A DNA stretch of 64,000 nt from contig CM055113.1 of assembly GCA_029204225.1 (NCBI GenBank), positions 18,383,746 to 18,447,745 on the forward strand. Reading direction: 5' to 3'. This stretch comes from Diphasiastrum complanatum (Eukaryota > Streptophyta > Lycopodiopsida > Lycopodiales > Lycopodiaceae). The translations under genes and the position numbers were made by a program. The first letter of the stretch is position 1. Each line of letters begins with the position of its first letter. Below the pieces are notes generated by a model that saw nothing but the letters and a program-made list of their open reading frames with translations, was not told the origin of the DNA and ran no database searches. Positions 36,001 to 42,925 of the stretch are shown piece after piece.

Positions 36001-37250
36001 AAGATTTGGGCCCGCAAGTTCTCCCTATTCGGCACACAAACCTTTTTCTTTGTCAATTCAAGATTGCTTGGGATCCTACATCCCAAGGTCATCACCTCTT
36101 TAGCTTCTGCTGGACCCCCTCCCTGCGTGGTGTGCATAGAGTCCTTATATTAGTATTGATTAGTTTTACCCCCTTCAGGGAGTTGACAATTCTAGCTTGT
36201 ATAGCTGCTTTTTGTACTGTACATTTGTGAAAATATACTAGCCTCTTACTAATTTGCCAAAAAAAAAAAAATGTTCACAGGAAGTTTACAGATTCGTAAC
36301 CTTCCTCCCACATAGTAGTAGTAAATCAAGATAACTTGTGGTAAAACGATTCACTCAGAATCTTAGTGGATTATCATGACTTTGGCTTGAATTGGAATGC
36401 TAGCTAGCTGTAATTTCAATTTCCGTGCTAGCATGTGAGCGAATGTTCAAGAGAATTCGAATGCTAGCTAGCTGTAAACTTAGTTTTCATGCTGACTGTC
36501 ACTTTCTTCCCAGCCATTTTTTTTGGCTGACCTTTACGCTGGGGAAAGCCCTTTCCCCTTTAATTTCAAGTTCAAAGTCTAAGTTTGCAGCTAATGTTGT
36601 TTGATTCAATTCCCTTATCAAATCCAGCAAAAATAAGAAATAATGTAACAATCAACCAGTTTTCTCAACGACCTCAAACCAAAATGCAGCATTCTCGAAT
36701 GCAGTGTAACTACACGTACAGCCATAATCAAATCCGAAAGGAGTATAATCAATGCGCAAGGGCGAAAAAATAGTATATTGTTTGAGATATGCTTTATAAG
36801 AATATTTTGGATGAGTAAAATAGCTAAAGACAGATCTTATTGCTTTCGATGGCATTTGGAATTATGTAGTTAGGATTACGAACAAGACAATCAAATTCAC
36901 TGCTAGCTGAATAGATTACTGGATATATATAGAAACAGGAAGTGCATATATGATCCATATGTCCATCTTACAACTCAGAGTTTAGGTAACGGAAAAGGAT
37001 AGTAAGTTTTTGGCAATAACTTCAATGCAACAAGCTACATGGGGAAACATACCAAGTTAGTGTTACACTTTTCAAGATCGACGCACTTTATGCCTACTTC
37101 TTCATTGAAAGGCACGCACTTAGCACGATACACAGTTGCACTAGCTCCATGACCAACCACCTCCAACAGCTCATAATCCGACGCTACAGTTGGATAAACC
37201 TTTTTCGCAGCACTATTAGCAAGAGAGTTGTCAACAGACCTGAAAGACAT
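8175..37250 (-). CDS. STE20/SPS1-related serine/threonine kinase gene (18-exon model)
   Basis: This is the host gene of the window. Exons in order: 37250-37053, 19418-19164, 19012-18888, 18654-18610, 16280-16199, 15566-15498, 15387-15217, 15095-15030, 14892-14824, 14402-14208, 14070-14015, 11243-11092, 10943-10852, 9231-9199 (tentative), 8817-8756, 8622-8571, 8394-8322, 8206-8175. Phases agree throughout and give about 608 residues. The kinase domain spans about residues 26-288: glycine loop VGHGASATV (32-40), Lys55, HRDVKAGN (147-154), LGDFG (165-169), [13 protein letters not shown]. The linker motifs ([25 protein letters not shown]) and the C-terminal coiled coil (SERERDLLL to NKEEERI) are those of the plant family containing Arabidopsis At5g14720 and BLUS1. 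It transfers phosphate from ATP to Ser/Thr of a protein substrate I cannot name. A Gln-rich segment usual in homologues before the coiled coil was not found, so an exon may be missing. The promoter and transcription start are not resolved. Confidence 0.9.
8322..8394 (-). CDS. Kinase gene exon 17, coiled coil
   Basis: Reads [20 protein letters not shown], matching the LENQLNAL segment of plant homologues. Acceptor GGCAG, donor GTGATG, phase 0 in and phase 1 out. Confidence 0.8.
8571..8622 (-). CDS. Kinase gene exon 16, coiled coil
   Basis: Reads [17 protein letters not shown] after completing a split Arg codon. It matches the FSSLTEELKKQK-type heptads of homologues. Acceptor CTACAG, donor GTTTTG. 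Confidence 0.85.
8756..8817 (-). CDS. Kinase gene exon 15, start of coiled coil
   Basis: Reads [20 protein letters not shown], the counterpart of the SRERELQSQVMLLQ segment at the C-terminus of the family. Acceptor TTTAG, donor GTAGAC, phase 0 in and phase 2 out. Confidence 0.88.
9199..9231 (-). CDS. Kinase gene exon 14, tentative
   Basis: Reads [11 protein letters not shown] between a CAG acceptor and a perfect GTAAGT donor, with phase 0 on both sides as required by its neighbours. An alternative acceptor would start the exon at 9267 (adding [12 protein letters not shown]). The segment is too short and variable to confirm by family knowledge. Confidence 0.5.
10025..10440 (+). pseudogene. 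Unidentified decayed coding stretch inside kinase intron 13
   Basis: One plus-strand frame, opposite to the kinase gene, stays protein-like for over 400 bases: [20 protein letters not shown] and later [20 protein letters not shown] up to NTMNLIG. It is interrupted by two adjacent stops at 10274..10279. The residue mix is that of a soluble protein, without simple-sequence bias. It may be a captured or retroposed host-gene fragment. I do not recognise the family. Confidence 0.35.
10732..10797 (+). repeat. (GA)n microsatellite, about 33 units
   Basis: Uninterrupted GA dinucleotides in kinase intron 13, 55 bases beyond exon 13. The minus-strand transcript carries CU here. Confidence 0.98.
10852..10943 (-). 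CDS. Kinase gene exon 13, KGRF motif
   Basis: Reads [19 protein letters not shown] then [11 protein letters not shown]. The KGRFxxTSE motif is a conserved regulatory linker element of plant STE20-like kinases. Acceptor TTATAG, donor GTTAGC, phase 1 in and phase 0 out. Confidence 0.9.
11092..11243 (-). CDS. Kinase gene exon 12, linker, GC donor
   Basis: Begins by completing the Met codon split from exon 11 and reads [18 protein letters not shown], then a Ser-rich stretch ending SSSPRPAS. The only in-phase donor is CAG followed by GCATGT, a GC-AG intron. Using the nearby GT instead would break the KGRF frame of exon 13. Confidence 0.88.
12005..12077 (+). repeat. (CT)n microsatellite, about 36 units
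   Basis: Uninterrupted CT dinucleotides in kinase intron 11. In the minus-strand transcript this is a GA tract, complementary to the tract at 10732..10797. Confidence 0.98.
12140..12428. mobile_element. MITE-like fold-back element, about 290 bp
   Basis: The ends are 14-bp inverted repeats, GTTGCATTCAAACG at 12140..12153 and its complement at 12415..12428. Inside, both arms are packed with near-palindromic words CGTTTGAAACG and CGTTTCAAACG. There is no coding sequence. No clear target-site duplication is visible, so the superfamily is undetermined. It lies in kinase intron 11, next to the CT tract. Confidence 0.65.
14015..14070 (-). CDS. Kinase gene exon 11
   Basis: Reads [18 protein letters not shown] and ends in phase 2. 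Acceptor CTGCAG, donor GTAAGT. Serine/proline-rich linker sequence. Confidence 0.85.
14208..14402 (-). CDS. Kinase gene exon 10, linker
   Basis: Sixty-five codons from [17 protein letters not shown] to [10 protein letters not shown]. The acidic start corresponds to the DDD segment that follows KAQASL in homologues. Acceptor TACAG, donor GTAAGT, phase 0 both sides. Confidence 0.9.
14824..14892 (-). CDS. Kinase gene exon 9, [12 protein letters not shown] motif
   Basis: Reads [20 protein letters not shown] then AAL. The [14 protein letters not shown] motif is diagnostic for this plant kinase family. Acceptor ATGTAG, donor GTAACT. Confidence 0.95.
15030..15095 (-). CDS. Kinase gene exon 8
   Basis: Reads [20 protein letters not shown] then SQ, matching the KDAARLAQKKMPSAEQE segment of homologues. 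The acceptor may lie three bases upstream (15098), adding Gln. Donor GTACCA. Confidence 0.85.
15217..15387 (-). CDS. Kinase gene exon 7, end of kinase domain
   Basis: Fifty-seven codons. They begin [20 protein letters not shown] and include the invariant Arg of subdomain XI, then KLLKHAFFK, which closes the kinase fold, and a short tail ending SRNPDSLK. Acceptor TTTCAG, donor GTGGAA. Confidence 0.95.
15498..15566 (-). CDS. Kinase gene exon 6
   Basis: Reads [20 protein letters not shown] then FSK, a family-typical stretch of the kinase C-lobe. Acceptor CTGTAG, donor GTACAG, phase 0 both sides. Confidence 0.95.
16199..16280 (-). CDS. Kinase gene exon 5
   Basis: Reads [20 protein letters not shown] then SKYPPTK, the kinase subdomain IX helix typical of STE20 kinases. 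Acceptor TTGTAG, donor GTGAGA. Confidence 0.96.
16690..17150 (+). mobile_element. Chromovirus 3'-end fossil with chromodomain
   Basis: The plus strand reads [20 protein letters not shown] then TWEP, the chromodomain core found at the C-terminus of chromovirus integrases (compare [19 protein letters not shown] in the whole element at 23269). It is a decayed fragment with several breaks, lying antisense in kinase intron 4. The G-rich stretch near 17060 (GTGTCGGGGAGAG) could be the polypurine tract before a lost LTR. Confidence 0.65.
17151..18609. other. Rest of kinase intron 4
   Basis: AT-rich intron sequence. A short C run and an A/G-rich run near 18040..18085 are simple sequence. No gene or recognisable transposon was seen. 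Confidence 0.5.
18610..18654 (-). CDS. Kinase gene exon 4, activation segment end
   Basis: A 45-base microexon completing Trp and reading [14 protein letters not shown], the APE motif of subdomain VIII. Acceptor TTGAAG, donor GTGAGC, phase 2 both sides. Confidence 0.93.
18888..19012 (-). CDS. Kinase gene exon 3, DFG loop
   Basis: Reads [20 protein letters not shown] through [20 protein letters not shown] to a split Trp codon. It carries the Mg-binding DFG and the activation loop with the STE20-type TFVGTPCW signature. Acceptor TTTTAG, donor GTAAGT. Confidence 0.96.
19164..19418 (-). CDS. Kinase gene exon 2, N-lobe to catalytic loop
   Basis: Eighty-five codons from [20 protein letters not shown] to [11 protein letters not shown], ending at the catalytic-loop Lys. 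It includes the hinge [11 protein letters not shown]. Acceptor TTGTAG, donor GTAACT, phase 0 both sides. Confidence 0.96.
19419..23263. other. Kinase intron 1, 3' part before the whole LTR element
   Basis: No conserved coding sequence was found. Between about 20270 and 22120 the DNA looks like a long LTR or promoter-bearing repeat: a TATA-like CTATAAGAAGG near 21275 is followed by about 750 bases that are strongly G/T-rich on the plus strand, with repeated GTTAGTACTTTT words. I could not find a matching second copy or a target duplication, so it stays unassigned. Confidence 0.4.
23269..23626 (-). repeat. 3' LTR of the chromovirus
   Basis: 358 bp, essentially identical to 29228..29585, bounded by ACCCC on its outer side. 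Confidence 0.97.
23627..23639 (-). other. Polypurine tract
   Basis: On the minus strand AAGGGGGAGGGAG directly abuts the left LTR, where plus-strand DNA synthesis is primed. It overlaps the end of the pol reading frame. Confidence 0.85.
23638..27711 (-). CDS. Chromovirus gag-end/pol polyprotein
   Basis: A 1357-codon frame. Domains in order: a gag zinc knuckle ([14 protein letters not shown]), an aspartic protease ([12 protein letters not shown]), reverse transcriptase (catalytic [12 protein letters not shown]), RNase H ([14 protein letters not shown]), the integrase HHCC region ([11 protein letters not shown] to [12 protein letters not shown]), the integrase core ([37 protein letters not shown]) and a C-terminal chromodomain ([18 protein letters not shown]). 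The chromodomain places it in the chromovirus branch. In living elements this domain steers integration to particular chromatin. Confidence 0.95.
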   Translation of the reverse strand: MDDYQKIRGFVRGLKDEYKVEVQRNSPTTLEQALRYAQIYDDSVGRKRARQQPLSEQLPQKDFQFKKKFLKRKKEDKFKGEAPQKRPSHIQPLKPDDFEKAKQERLCFVCMGKGHTVRQCPKGPFTKKDKKDKKQVHLVQTVCFPSDSAASEIKVYHEDHEHCCQLTSAMLARPFSFGPHDLVRMHGKVGNQSVRVMVDDGATHNFINHTLVKKLKLPEVPSQHRYIVSLAKGEDKKIWETMVSKLNLGIQGYQDQINFQIMHLDRTDIVLGRDWLYSLGPSLHRNYQENTLSFQYKGREIQLHGEHDVPNSPMVCSSELCQLIGDEDHQVFLCDFQFIPEVSISSSIQQKISKLETLLSKFKDVFPEDLPHGLPPSREVDHVINLVPGTAPVSKPPYRVSRTEDEEITRQLTDYLGKGQIQTSSSPWASPVLLVKKKEGSMRLCVDYRALNKVTIKNKYPMPRADELFDQLDGAKFFSKIDLRSGYHQVRIKSEDVSKTAFRTRHGHYEFKVMPFGLTNAPATFMTLMNSVLRPYLGKFVVVFLDDILVYSKTRKEHLKHLRKVFRLLRKHKLYAKQSKCEFFVEEVAYLGHIISSDGIKMDPNKVKAILSWLRPQNILELQIFLGLAGYYRRFVKEYAQIAVPMTNLLKGKGKEFIWESAQQESFDALKTALATAPVLKVVDPNQPFVVETDASDFAVGAVLTQGGRPVAFESKKLEPAQTRYSAYEKELFSIVHALKTWRHYLYGANFEVLTDHESLRYLCNQPELRGRKARWAELMQEFDMSIRYRRGKFNTVADALRRMPMINELSFTQIRNELLESLRGKCQHDAFFSIIWNSVQNRQLQTPEPVPGAGASSSKNTAASVEDDDESEYTSSDDVEDSEPVLPKQTPVVEGQLTQGFKWKQYSIQDEYLLYRDRVCVPNSEDYRQQVLYECHDNPSAGHPGIQKTYELLRRQFFWPSMKKDVHQYVTSCQKCQVNKAERLKAGGLLHPLEIPAGKWESISMDFIVGLPKTQKGNDAIWVTVDRLTKMAHFIPTKTTVRAPELARLFVDGLFKLYGLPSGIVSDRDSKFTGNFWKAVFHHLHTKLNMSTTDHPQTDGQTERVNQVLEDMLRAYVSKRQTNWEEYLSILEFAYNSTKHSATGYSPFMLMYGFQPRSPTAVGFKQEKVEAARNFLEDLNQMIEHAKRSIRQSQDRARHYADPHRRDVQFSTGEKVYLRVPVDSKTLKSGVCAKLSPRYCGPFTISRRLGEVTYELELPHSSKVFPVFHVSQLRKALTRSDNLVGDSVLVLPLDPQQPPHEPEEILDSRETQTRQTLYREYLVKWNDQPVENATWERGSVLRKIFPDFVLEDQDGS
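27651..28424 (-). CDS. Chromovirus gag (capsid part)
   Basis: A 257-codon frame starting [15 protein letters not shown]. An acidic, coiled-coil-like N-terminal half is followed by the retrotransposon gag fold ([50 protein letters not shown]). It overlaps the start of the pol frame, as gag and pol often do in this family. Confidence 0.92.
   Translation of the reverse strand: MTTPQGPDQPQERGFDELETEALAYRKGKEPMEVEEQEQFAEELDELVAKEQFLQLVTEVDELKLALANFKSSVDDSFAELKNLILSSAKGSLPSTSQLSPSPLPSVSGETLRSHPSVFKDLKPPTFNGEEKDRNADILQTFLSKWKNIHALKQTPDHLQAIEASLSLGPMAYKWWLNLQETGQTPRSWKAFEEAFLREFLPENELDRAWEAWERTVMDKSLIQYISQYREAILKLKIWMTIRKSGDLSVASKMNIK
29215..29226 (-). other. Primer-binding site, tRNA-iMet
   Basis: Minus-strand TGGTATCAGAGC, one base inside the 5' LTR at 29228..29585. 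Confidence 0.95.
29228..29585 (-). repeat. 5' LTR of the chromovirus
   Basis: 358 bp, the partner of 23269..23626, followed by the target duplication ACCCC at 29586..29590. Confidence 0.97.
29591..31683. other. Kinase intron 1 sequence without recognised features
   Basis: AT-rich intron DNA. I saw no conserved coding sequence. Two copies of GGGTTTCAAAGxACT near 29880 and 30000 are a weak local repeat. Confidence 0.5.
31684..31767 (-). mobile_element. 84-bp tRNA-like SINE, copy 1
   Basis: On the minus strand it has the same 84-bp extent as the copy at 37877..37960. It shares an exact 27-base internal stretch, a box A-like GGGGTTGGCTTAGTGG and a box B-like AGTTCAAGCC. I count about ten differences between the copies. 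Flanking target duplication is only hinted at (AATGA-type words), so this copy is older. Confidence 0.7.
31768..33149. other. Kinase intron 1 sequence without recognised features
   Basis: No conserved protein was seen. The open frames overlapping 32725..33114 share no motif with any family I know and overlap each other on both strands. Confidence 0.45.
33150..34340 (-). mobile_element. Degraded chromovirus fragment (RT, RNase H, integrase piece)
   Basis: Reading leftwards it holds an RT piece ([22 protein letters not shown]), RNase H ([47 protein letters not shown]) and then, out of register with the rest of pol, a late integrase piece that matches 35340..35560. It is a fossil with many breaks, and its middle integrase region is missing. 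It is related to, but much older than, the element at 23269. Confidence 0.8.
34341..35289 (-). other. Spacer between chromovirus fragments, with coiled-coil frame
   Basis: The minus-strand frame at 34586..34819 begins [20 protein letters not shown] and is a strongly charged helix ([14 protein letters not shown]). It may be a scrap of a gag or transposon protein. It has no family I can name and no conserved neighbour. Confidence 0.3.
35290..36137 (-). mobile_element. Degraded chromovirus fragment (integrase)
   Basis: Minus-strand text gives the integrase zinc region ([32 protein letters not shown]), the core ([48 protein letters not shown]) and the following FMLMYGFQ block. It is a fossil of the same family as 33150..34340, a second separate copy, broken in several places. 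Confidence 0.85.
36145..36271 (+). mobile_element. LINE-like 3' tail with poly(A)
   Basis: A short stretch with the text style of plant L1 3' ends (CTTTTTGTACTG, CATTTGTGAAAATATA) finishes in a 13-base A run. It would be a strongly 5'-truncated LINE inserted next to the chromovirus fossil. No target duplication was found. Confidence 0.35.
36272..37052. other. 5' end of kinase intron 1
   Basis: AT-rich intron sequence. It includes two copies of GAATGCTAGCTAGCTGTAA (near 36395 and 36458), a small local duplication. No gene was seen. Confidence 0.5.
37053..37250 (-). CDS. Kinase gene exon 1, start codon and ATP-binding loop
   Basis: Starts at an ATG in GAAGCCATGTC context and reads [20 protein letters not shown], then [20 protein letters not shown] with the glycine-rich loop and the ATP-anchoring Lys in [12 protein letters not shown]. 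It ends exactly at GTATGT. The first 18 residues are variable in the family, so the start is the most upstream sensible Met rather than proven. Confidence 0.93.
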
Positions 37251-37651
37251 GGCTTCTTGCCTCAGAACAATCTTTCACTCATGAAACTTATGGTTTACGC
37301 AGCGACTAAGGATGAGATCCCATATCTTGCTGTAAAATTCAGCTCAGTCCAGCATTTTAGAGGTTCGGTTGCGATGCCGTTTTAGAGGTGCGGCGATGCA
37401 TTTTCAGACGAGACTCCGAATTGCCGGGTGGCAGACTCGGCAAACATATCAATCAGCTATACACACACGCTGCATGAGATGAGATTGCAATCCGTGTGGC
37501 GAGCGCCAGTGCATGACAAAGCCTCCAAATTCTTTCCTGGACATCAAACTCTGCATTACCAGAAGCAAGGTTCTGAAACATTCGCATCTGTGCATTTTCA
37601 GAACCGCATGCAGCAAACATGAACGTCTCACGCAGAACTTCCTTACAAAAA

Positions 37652-37670
37652 CAGCAGCAGCAGCAGCAGC
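37652..37670 (+). repeat. (CAG)6 trinucleotide run
   Basis: Six CAG units about 400 bases upstream of the kinase start codon. Confidence 0.9.
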
Positions 37671-37856
37671 TCTGATCTTATTCATTCCAACACAAACAAA
37701 TGCCCGGCCTCGCACCTTCACCCCGACCTCTCGGCCATCTTGCAACACATAATGCAGCCAAAGGAAGCATTATAGGCAAGGCGGCAGCATTAATTATAGC
37801 AGCAGCGCCAGCGCTCACTACCATTGATTGCATTGCATTTGCAGCAGGAATTCCTT

Positions 37857-37980
37857 CATTAATCCTGAAAATCTACCCAACGGGGTTGGCTCAACTGGTT
37901 ATCTTGGCATCCAAAGTTTCTTTGGTCCCAGGTTCGAGCCTTCCCTTGGAAACCAAGAAGCATTAATCCTGAAAATCTAC
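37857..37980 (+). mobile_element. 84-bp tRNA-like SINE, copy 2, with perfect 20-bp target duplication
   Basis: The body (37877..37960) starts CCAACGGGGTTGGC and ends GGAAACCAAGAAG. It has a box A-like TGGCTCAACTGG and a box B-like GGTTCGAGCC about 44 bases apart, as in RNA polymerase III tRNA promoters. It is flanked by an exact 20-bp direct repeat (37857..37876 and 37961..37980), the hallmark of LINE-driven retroposition. There is no tRNA-unrelated body and no poly(A) tail, so the whole element is about the size of a tRNA. It does not fold into a good cloverleaf by eye, so it is not a functional tRNA gene. Confidence 0.85.
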
Positions 37981-40185
37981 ACCATTATGCCTCGGAACCA
38001 TCTCTCTCGTTCTCTCTCTCACGAGCCTTCGCACTTAGCCCGCGCCCACTTGGATTCTAGCCACGCGTATCGCAATTATTCTACGTGGCAAGATCTGAAT
38101 GCTTCTGGAATATCTAGCGGACGTTTTTGGTTTGTGTGTGCAGGAGACGGCGATGGAAGGGCAGAGGCTTGTTTGCCAGCCGTCAAATTTGTCGGATTGA
38201 AAGGCAGGCCAAAACAATCCACCAAGAGGCCAAAGTATGGGCGAAATGTCAAATGAAGGGCAAAAGATTCAATCTTCTATTCTTTTGTTTGAATAATATA
38301 TATATATGTACATTAAGATGAGAGGTACATGCACAAGTACATGTACAATCCGGAGGGAAACTTAATCCGAGCGTGTTGAGGCTTCTTAGGTAAACCCAAA
38401 GATGCCAGTGACAGACGCCTCGATCCAAGGGTGGTGGAGGCTCCCCAACCACTGCCACAACTTGTGCTTCCACCCACACCCCTTCCCCACCCCCCAGAAT
38501 TAAACGTAATCCAAGGGTGGTGGAGACTACTCTAGCTTCTTTCTACCTACAACACTTCCAACCCCAACCAGTGGTCAATACTTTTTTGGGTGTCTCAAGT
38601 TGTTGCTTTTACATGCAACTCTCCCACCACCACTAAATTTGGGATTGACCCATTTACTTACATAAGTTAATATATATGGAGATTAGTCAAAGAGCTTTCC
38701 TATCTAACGAAAATGTCATTTCCAACAAAGGTTCATCCTCCGCGTCAATTAGAAATCTGCCAAAAATCACGCGTTTTGCAAGGATGAGCTTGACTATTCT
38801 TATCGCCCCAATAAGTCTTTAGCAAAAATTAAATCACATAAGACTAGAGCATATCGAATATCGATCCATTGGATCTCTATGGAGTATGTGAATGGGGATG
38901 GATCAGGCAGCGGTCTTTAGTTCCCTTGGTCAATACAGTAGGTTTGAAAACAAGACCATTCCTAGGACAGTTTAGTGGGGTGGGCCCTACGCCCCCATGA
39001 AACTTTTGAATACCTTTAACACCTTCAAAAATAGGAACGCGTACAACGAATCTGATTACACATATGGATGAATATACTATGTCATCACGCACATCCTCCA
39101 AAGCAAGGCAATATGCCCACAAAAGTCCAAGCAAGACATCACACCCAATGCACGAAATAGGTCTTTAAATCGAGTAATGGATGAGAGAGGTTGTCATTGT
39201 TTTAAGATTGAGATCCTTTTAGGGGCCACAATTTTAGACTTTGTATAATGTACTTAAACATGGACTTTTGTGGGCCATGATTTCCTTATAAGGACTTCCA
39301 AGATTTATCAAATCAAGTCACTTTAATATGTGTTAGCTTTTAGCATGTGAATTGTGAATAAACTTTAGGAAACTGACGTAGCACGGTGGATGTCGTACCT
39401 AGGAAAATTGCACATTTTGTACTTGCTTGGGCAGTGGAATTGCCTTTGACCTTTCCACCAGGTAAAACAACAATAGATTTATCAAGAGATCCTCAAAGTA
39501 AGCCATAGATAAAGGAGCAAAGCATGGTTGCCCATGCAAGATGCACATTTGCATTTTTGTTTTTGTTTGGGGAATGCATTTTCTTGTGACCTTTCCACTA
39601 GGTAAAATGACAATAAATGTATTGTGAGGTCTAGCATTTTTGCAATAATTTTCCAAGGACTAGCATTTAATCAGTTGGTATGGGCTTTTGCATGAACTAC
39701 CCTTGGGTCCCTTCAAGCCCCAAATTGATATGCTGAACCAGACTGGAGGAGGGTATAGCCCAGCATCAAATTGACTCTACAAAGCATTGAAGAACCAAAA
39801 AACTTTTGACAAGCTTGTGGAGGTGGGTCATTGGTCCCTAGTCACTAAGTACAATAAGTGGTTAGCCTTATTAAGGCACTACCAAACAAACTCTCCTTCT
39901 GAAACTTGGGCCATCATCGATCTTCTTATTTTCATTAAGCATCCCCTTCCTTTATTGGGGCTAGTTCTATTGGTATCAAAAGTCAAAGTCTTGTTGTGCA
40001 GCTATTGGATTAACCATATCGTTAATGTAGTGCCACGAGAACTGTTTTAATGAGCTCCATATAAGCTATATTGTTCAAGATGTTGATTTCTTTGGCAGAT
40101 TAAGTGTGACATAACATGTAATAATTTTGCACAATAAATGTTAAACAAACTATTCAATGTTTTTTTTTTTCCTTAGAATTTTCTA

Positions 40186-40230
40186 ACCATATATATATAT
40201 AATATATATATATTATATATATATATATGT
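40186..40230. repeat. TA-rich self-complementary microsatellite
   Basis: Alternating TA with two single-base phase slips, capable of folding on itself. Confidence 0.85.
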
Positions 40231-40345
40231 GTCAAAATCTTATTATTATTTTATATTAAATCTAGTTGCTCTTGAGAGGGCTAGCAACCATCACTACCAA
40301 GATTTATTTTGTAAGATTTCATGAAAATCCCCTAAGTAAGAGGAT

Positions 40346-40449
40346 TTCAAATATAAATTGATACCTTGAATCGATTGTCCTTGGTTTCATTAAAAAATTC
40401 AAATATAAATTGATACCTTGAACCTATTGTCCTTGGTTTCATTAAAAAA
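40346..40449 (+). repeat. 52-bp tandem duplication, two copies
   Basis: Copies at 40346..40397 and 40398..40449 both start TTCAAATATAAATTG and end CATTAAAAAA, and differ at a few positions. Confidence 0.85.
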
Positions 40450-40949
40450 AAGGCAATGCCCTGAACCAACGAATATTATTATTCATGGGAATGTTCAAAT
40501 TGAGCCAACAAATGGGAACTTGATAGGCCATCTTTTCATGAACAACCTTTGCGTTGCACATTCCAATGTGTTAAATTTGGTAAGCCCAGTCTATTTCTCA
40601 ATTTTATGTGCATTTCTAGTTTTAACTATTTTTTCAATCTTATATAATTGTGTGTGTGTGTGCCTTGTTTACGACACGTATAGATATTGAGTTGACACAC
40701 TTGTCCCACAACGAGGACTATTTTATCATGCAGTGGTACCCCCTAGAAAAGGTTGTATATAAATGTACTATTTTCTCTTTTTGTGATATATAGTTCTTGA
40801 AATTTGCTTGGGTGCTGGTGCACTATTCCTTCTGTCTATGTGATTCTGATGGTTGATAGCTTGTAAGATTGTCAGTAATGAGCTACAAATTTGATCCTCT
40901 GCATGGTATCAGAACCTTGGTCATGTGTAGTTTATGGTGAAGAAGTACT

Positions 40950-42925
40950 CCACACGATCCTGAGTATGTGTAGACTACAAGCGCTTGAACAAACAAACTA
41001 GCAAGGATTACTATCCACTACCATTTATAGACCAAGTCCTAGAAGAGATGGCGGGGAAGGAACAATATTCATTCATGGATTGCTTCGCCGGCTATAACGA
41101 AATAGCCATAGCAGAGGAAGACTAATTAAAAACCACCTTTACTACCACATTCAGAGTATTCGCATACCACGTCATGTCGTTTGGGCTTACCAATGCGCCA
41201 GGGACCTATCAACGATTCATGAACGAACAATTCCAGGACATCTTAGATGAGAACCTCAAAATCTTCATAGATGACCTCTGCGGGGCATCTACAATCACTG
41301 ATCACCTCGCCATACTCGAGAAATGCTTCCAAAAGTGCGCAACCACCTGCATCGCCTTGAACGCCAACAAATGTCTGTTTGGGGTACCATATGGAGTGTT
41401 GCTAGGCCATGTGATCAGTAAATACGGCATGGCCACCGATCCCAAAAAGGTCGCCATGATATTAGCTATGATGGCCCCCACCACCATGAGTCAACTTCAA
41501 ACCTTCCTAGGTTCAACTGGTTATACAAAAGATACATGATGGCCTATGCCTCCCACACATACCCCATGACGGGCTTATTGAAAAATGAAACCAAGTGGTC
41601 ATGGGACGAAGAGTGTGAGAAGTCCTTTCAAGGATTAAAAACGGCCCTAGCTAATGCCCCAATTCAGAAACCACCGATGTGCGATAGGGAATTCTACGTA
41701 TTTACTAGCACCACTGATACATGCATCAATTGTTGTTTATCCCAGATCTGGGATAAGATTTACCACCCTATTATCTTCATAGGAAGGAAACTGAACAAAG
41801 CAGAGCTTAACTACTCAAAGGTTGAGAAGATATGTTTAGGGATAGCCTATGCCGCCGCAAAGCTTAGACATCATCTATTACACTGAAAAGTGACCTTCTT
41901 TACCAAAAGCACGACAGTAACTCTGATGATGAACAAACTAGAACCACACGAACGACTGATGAAGTGGATCATATCTCTTCAAGAATTTGACTATGCCCTC
42001 CAGAGCAACCCACCTAGGTTACAAGGACTTACTGACTGCATCTGTGAGCTAGGAGGGGTGACCAACACCGATAGCGAGTGGGAGACAGATCATTTGAAAG
42101 AACTATTGAAGGTGGACATTGCACAGATCCCTGTTTGGTATGCAACATTGGCAACTTACTTATCAACATTAGATGCCCCCGAGGACATGACCACCCAAGA
42201 AAAATAGAAGTTACGACTACAGGCCTTGAAGTTCGCACTCATAGGAGGAATCTTATATAGACAAGGGGTGGAAGGAATATACCGGCGTTGTATAACCCCC
42301 GAGGAAGCCAAATTTGTCCTAGAGGAGTGCCACGATTCTGCTTGCGGTGGCCATTTTGTTGATCAACTCATAAGGCAGAAGATCCTAAGGGCTGGATATT
42401 GGTTGGCCCACACTATTCCAAGACGCTCACACCCACACGAAAAACTGCGATGCTTGCCAGTGGGTAGATATATCAAAAAACAGGGTATGCTCATTAATTC
42501 CTATACATGCATGCCTTTCATTCGAAAAGTGGGGTATCGATTTCATGGGACCAATACACCCGGCATCATCTAGTGGAAAACACTACATCATAGTAGCCAT
42601 CGACTATTTTACTAAATGGGCCGAAGCATGAGCAGTAGCAAAGGATAGCTCGAAAGAAATAGCCTGGTTCTTACTCGAACAAGTAATAGGGCGATTTGGA
42701 ACTCCACAGGAGATTGTATCTGATAGAGGGACCCACTTCCTGAACAAGACAATCAAGGCCCTAACTGATCAGCTAACGATCAAACATCGTAAAAGTACCC
42801 CCTACCACCCACAGGCCAATGGTCAAGCAGAGAGCACAAACAAGTAGTTAGTGGGTATTCTAAGAAAGACTGTGTCAGAAGGCCAACGAGATTGGGATAA
42901 GAAACTATACTCTGTCCTATGGGCT
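40950..42925 (+). mobile_element. Ty3/gypsy pol fossil, Tat/Athila-like (RT to integrase)
   Basis: It starts in RT (DYYPLPFIDQVLEEM, SFMDCFAGYNEIAIAEED, MSFGLTNAPGTYQRFM, LKIFIDDLCGAS) and continues through RNase H (FYVFTSTTDTCINCCLS) and the HHCC region into an integrase core (DYFTKWAEA, SDRGTHFLNKTIKAL, STPYHPQANGQAEST). It breaks off inside the core, at about 42925. It is broken in several places, and gag, protease and both LTRs are not seen. Its RT style is the non-chromodomain branch, like the element at 60588..64000. Confidence 0.88.

Larger units (their letters stand above)
37251..38300 (-). promoter_or_regulatory. 5' flank of the kinase gene
   Basis: This stretch precedes the start codon and must contain the 5' untranslated region and probably the promoter, but I cannot fix a transcription start. 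It holds a CAG trinucleotide run (37652..37670) and the SINE copy at 37877..37960. A TA-rich word at about 38297..38310 is the only TATA-like sequence noticed and is about 1 kb upstream of the ATG. Confidence 0.4.
38301..40949. other. Intergenic AT-rich stretch
   Basis: No gene was recognised. It contains a diverged duplication with GACCTTTCCACxAGGTAAAA at about 39450 and 39590, the 52-bp tandem duplication at 40346, and a TA microsatellite near 40186..40230. Confidence 0.5.

Noticed and set aside
37877-37960. A functional tRNA gene
   Set aside because: Box A and box B words are present, but the T-arm and acceptor stem do not pair well and the target duplication marks it as a retroposed copy.
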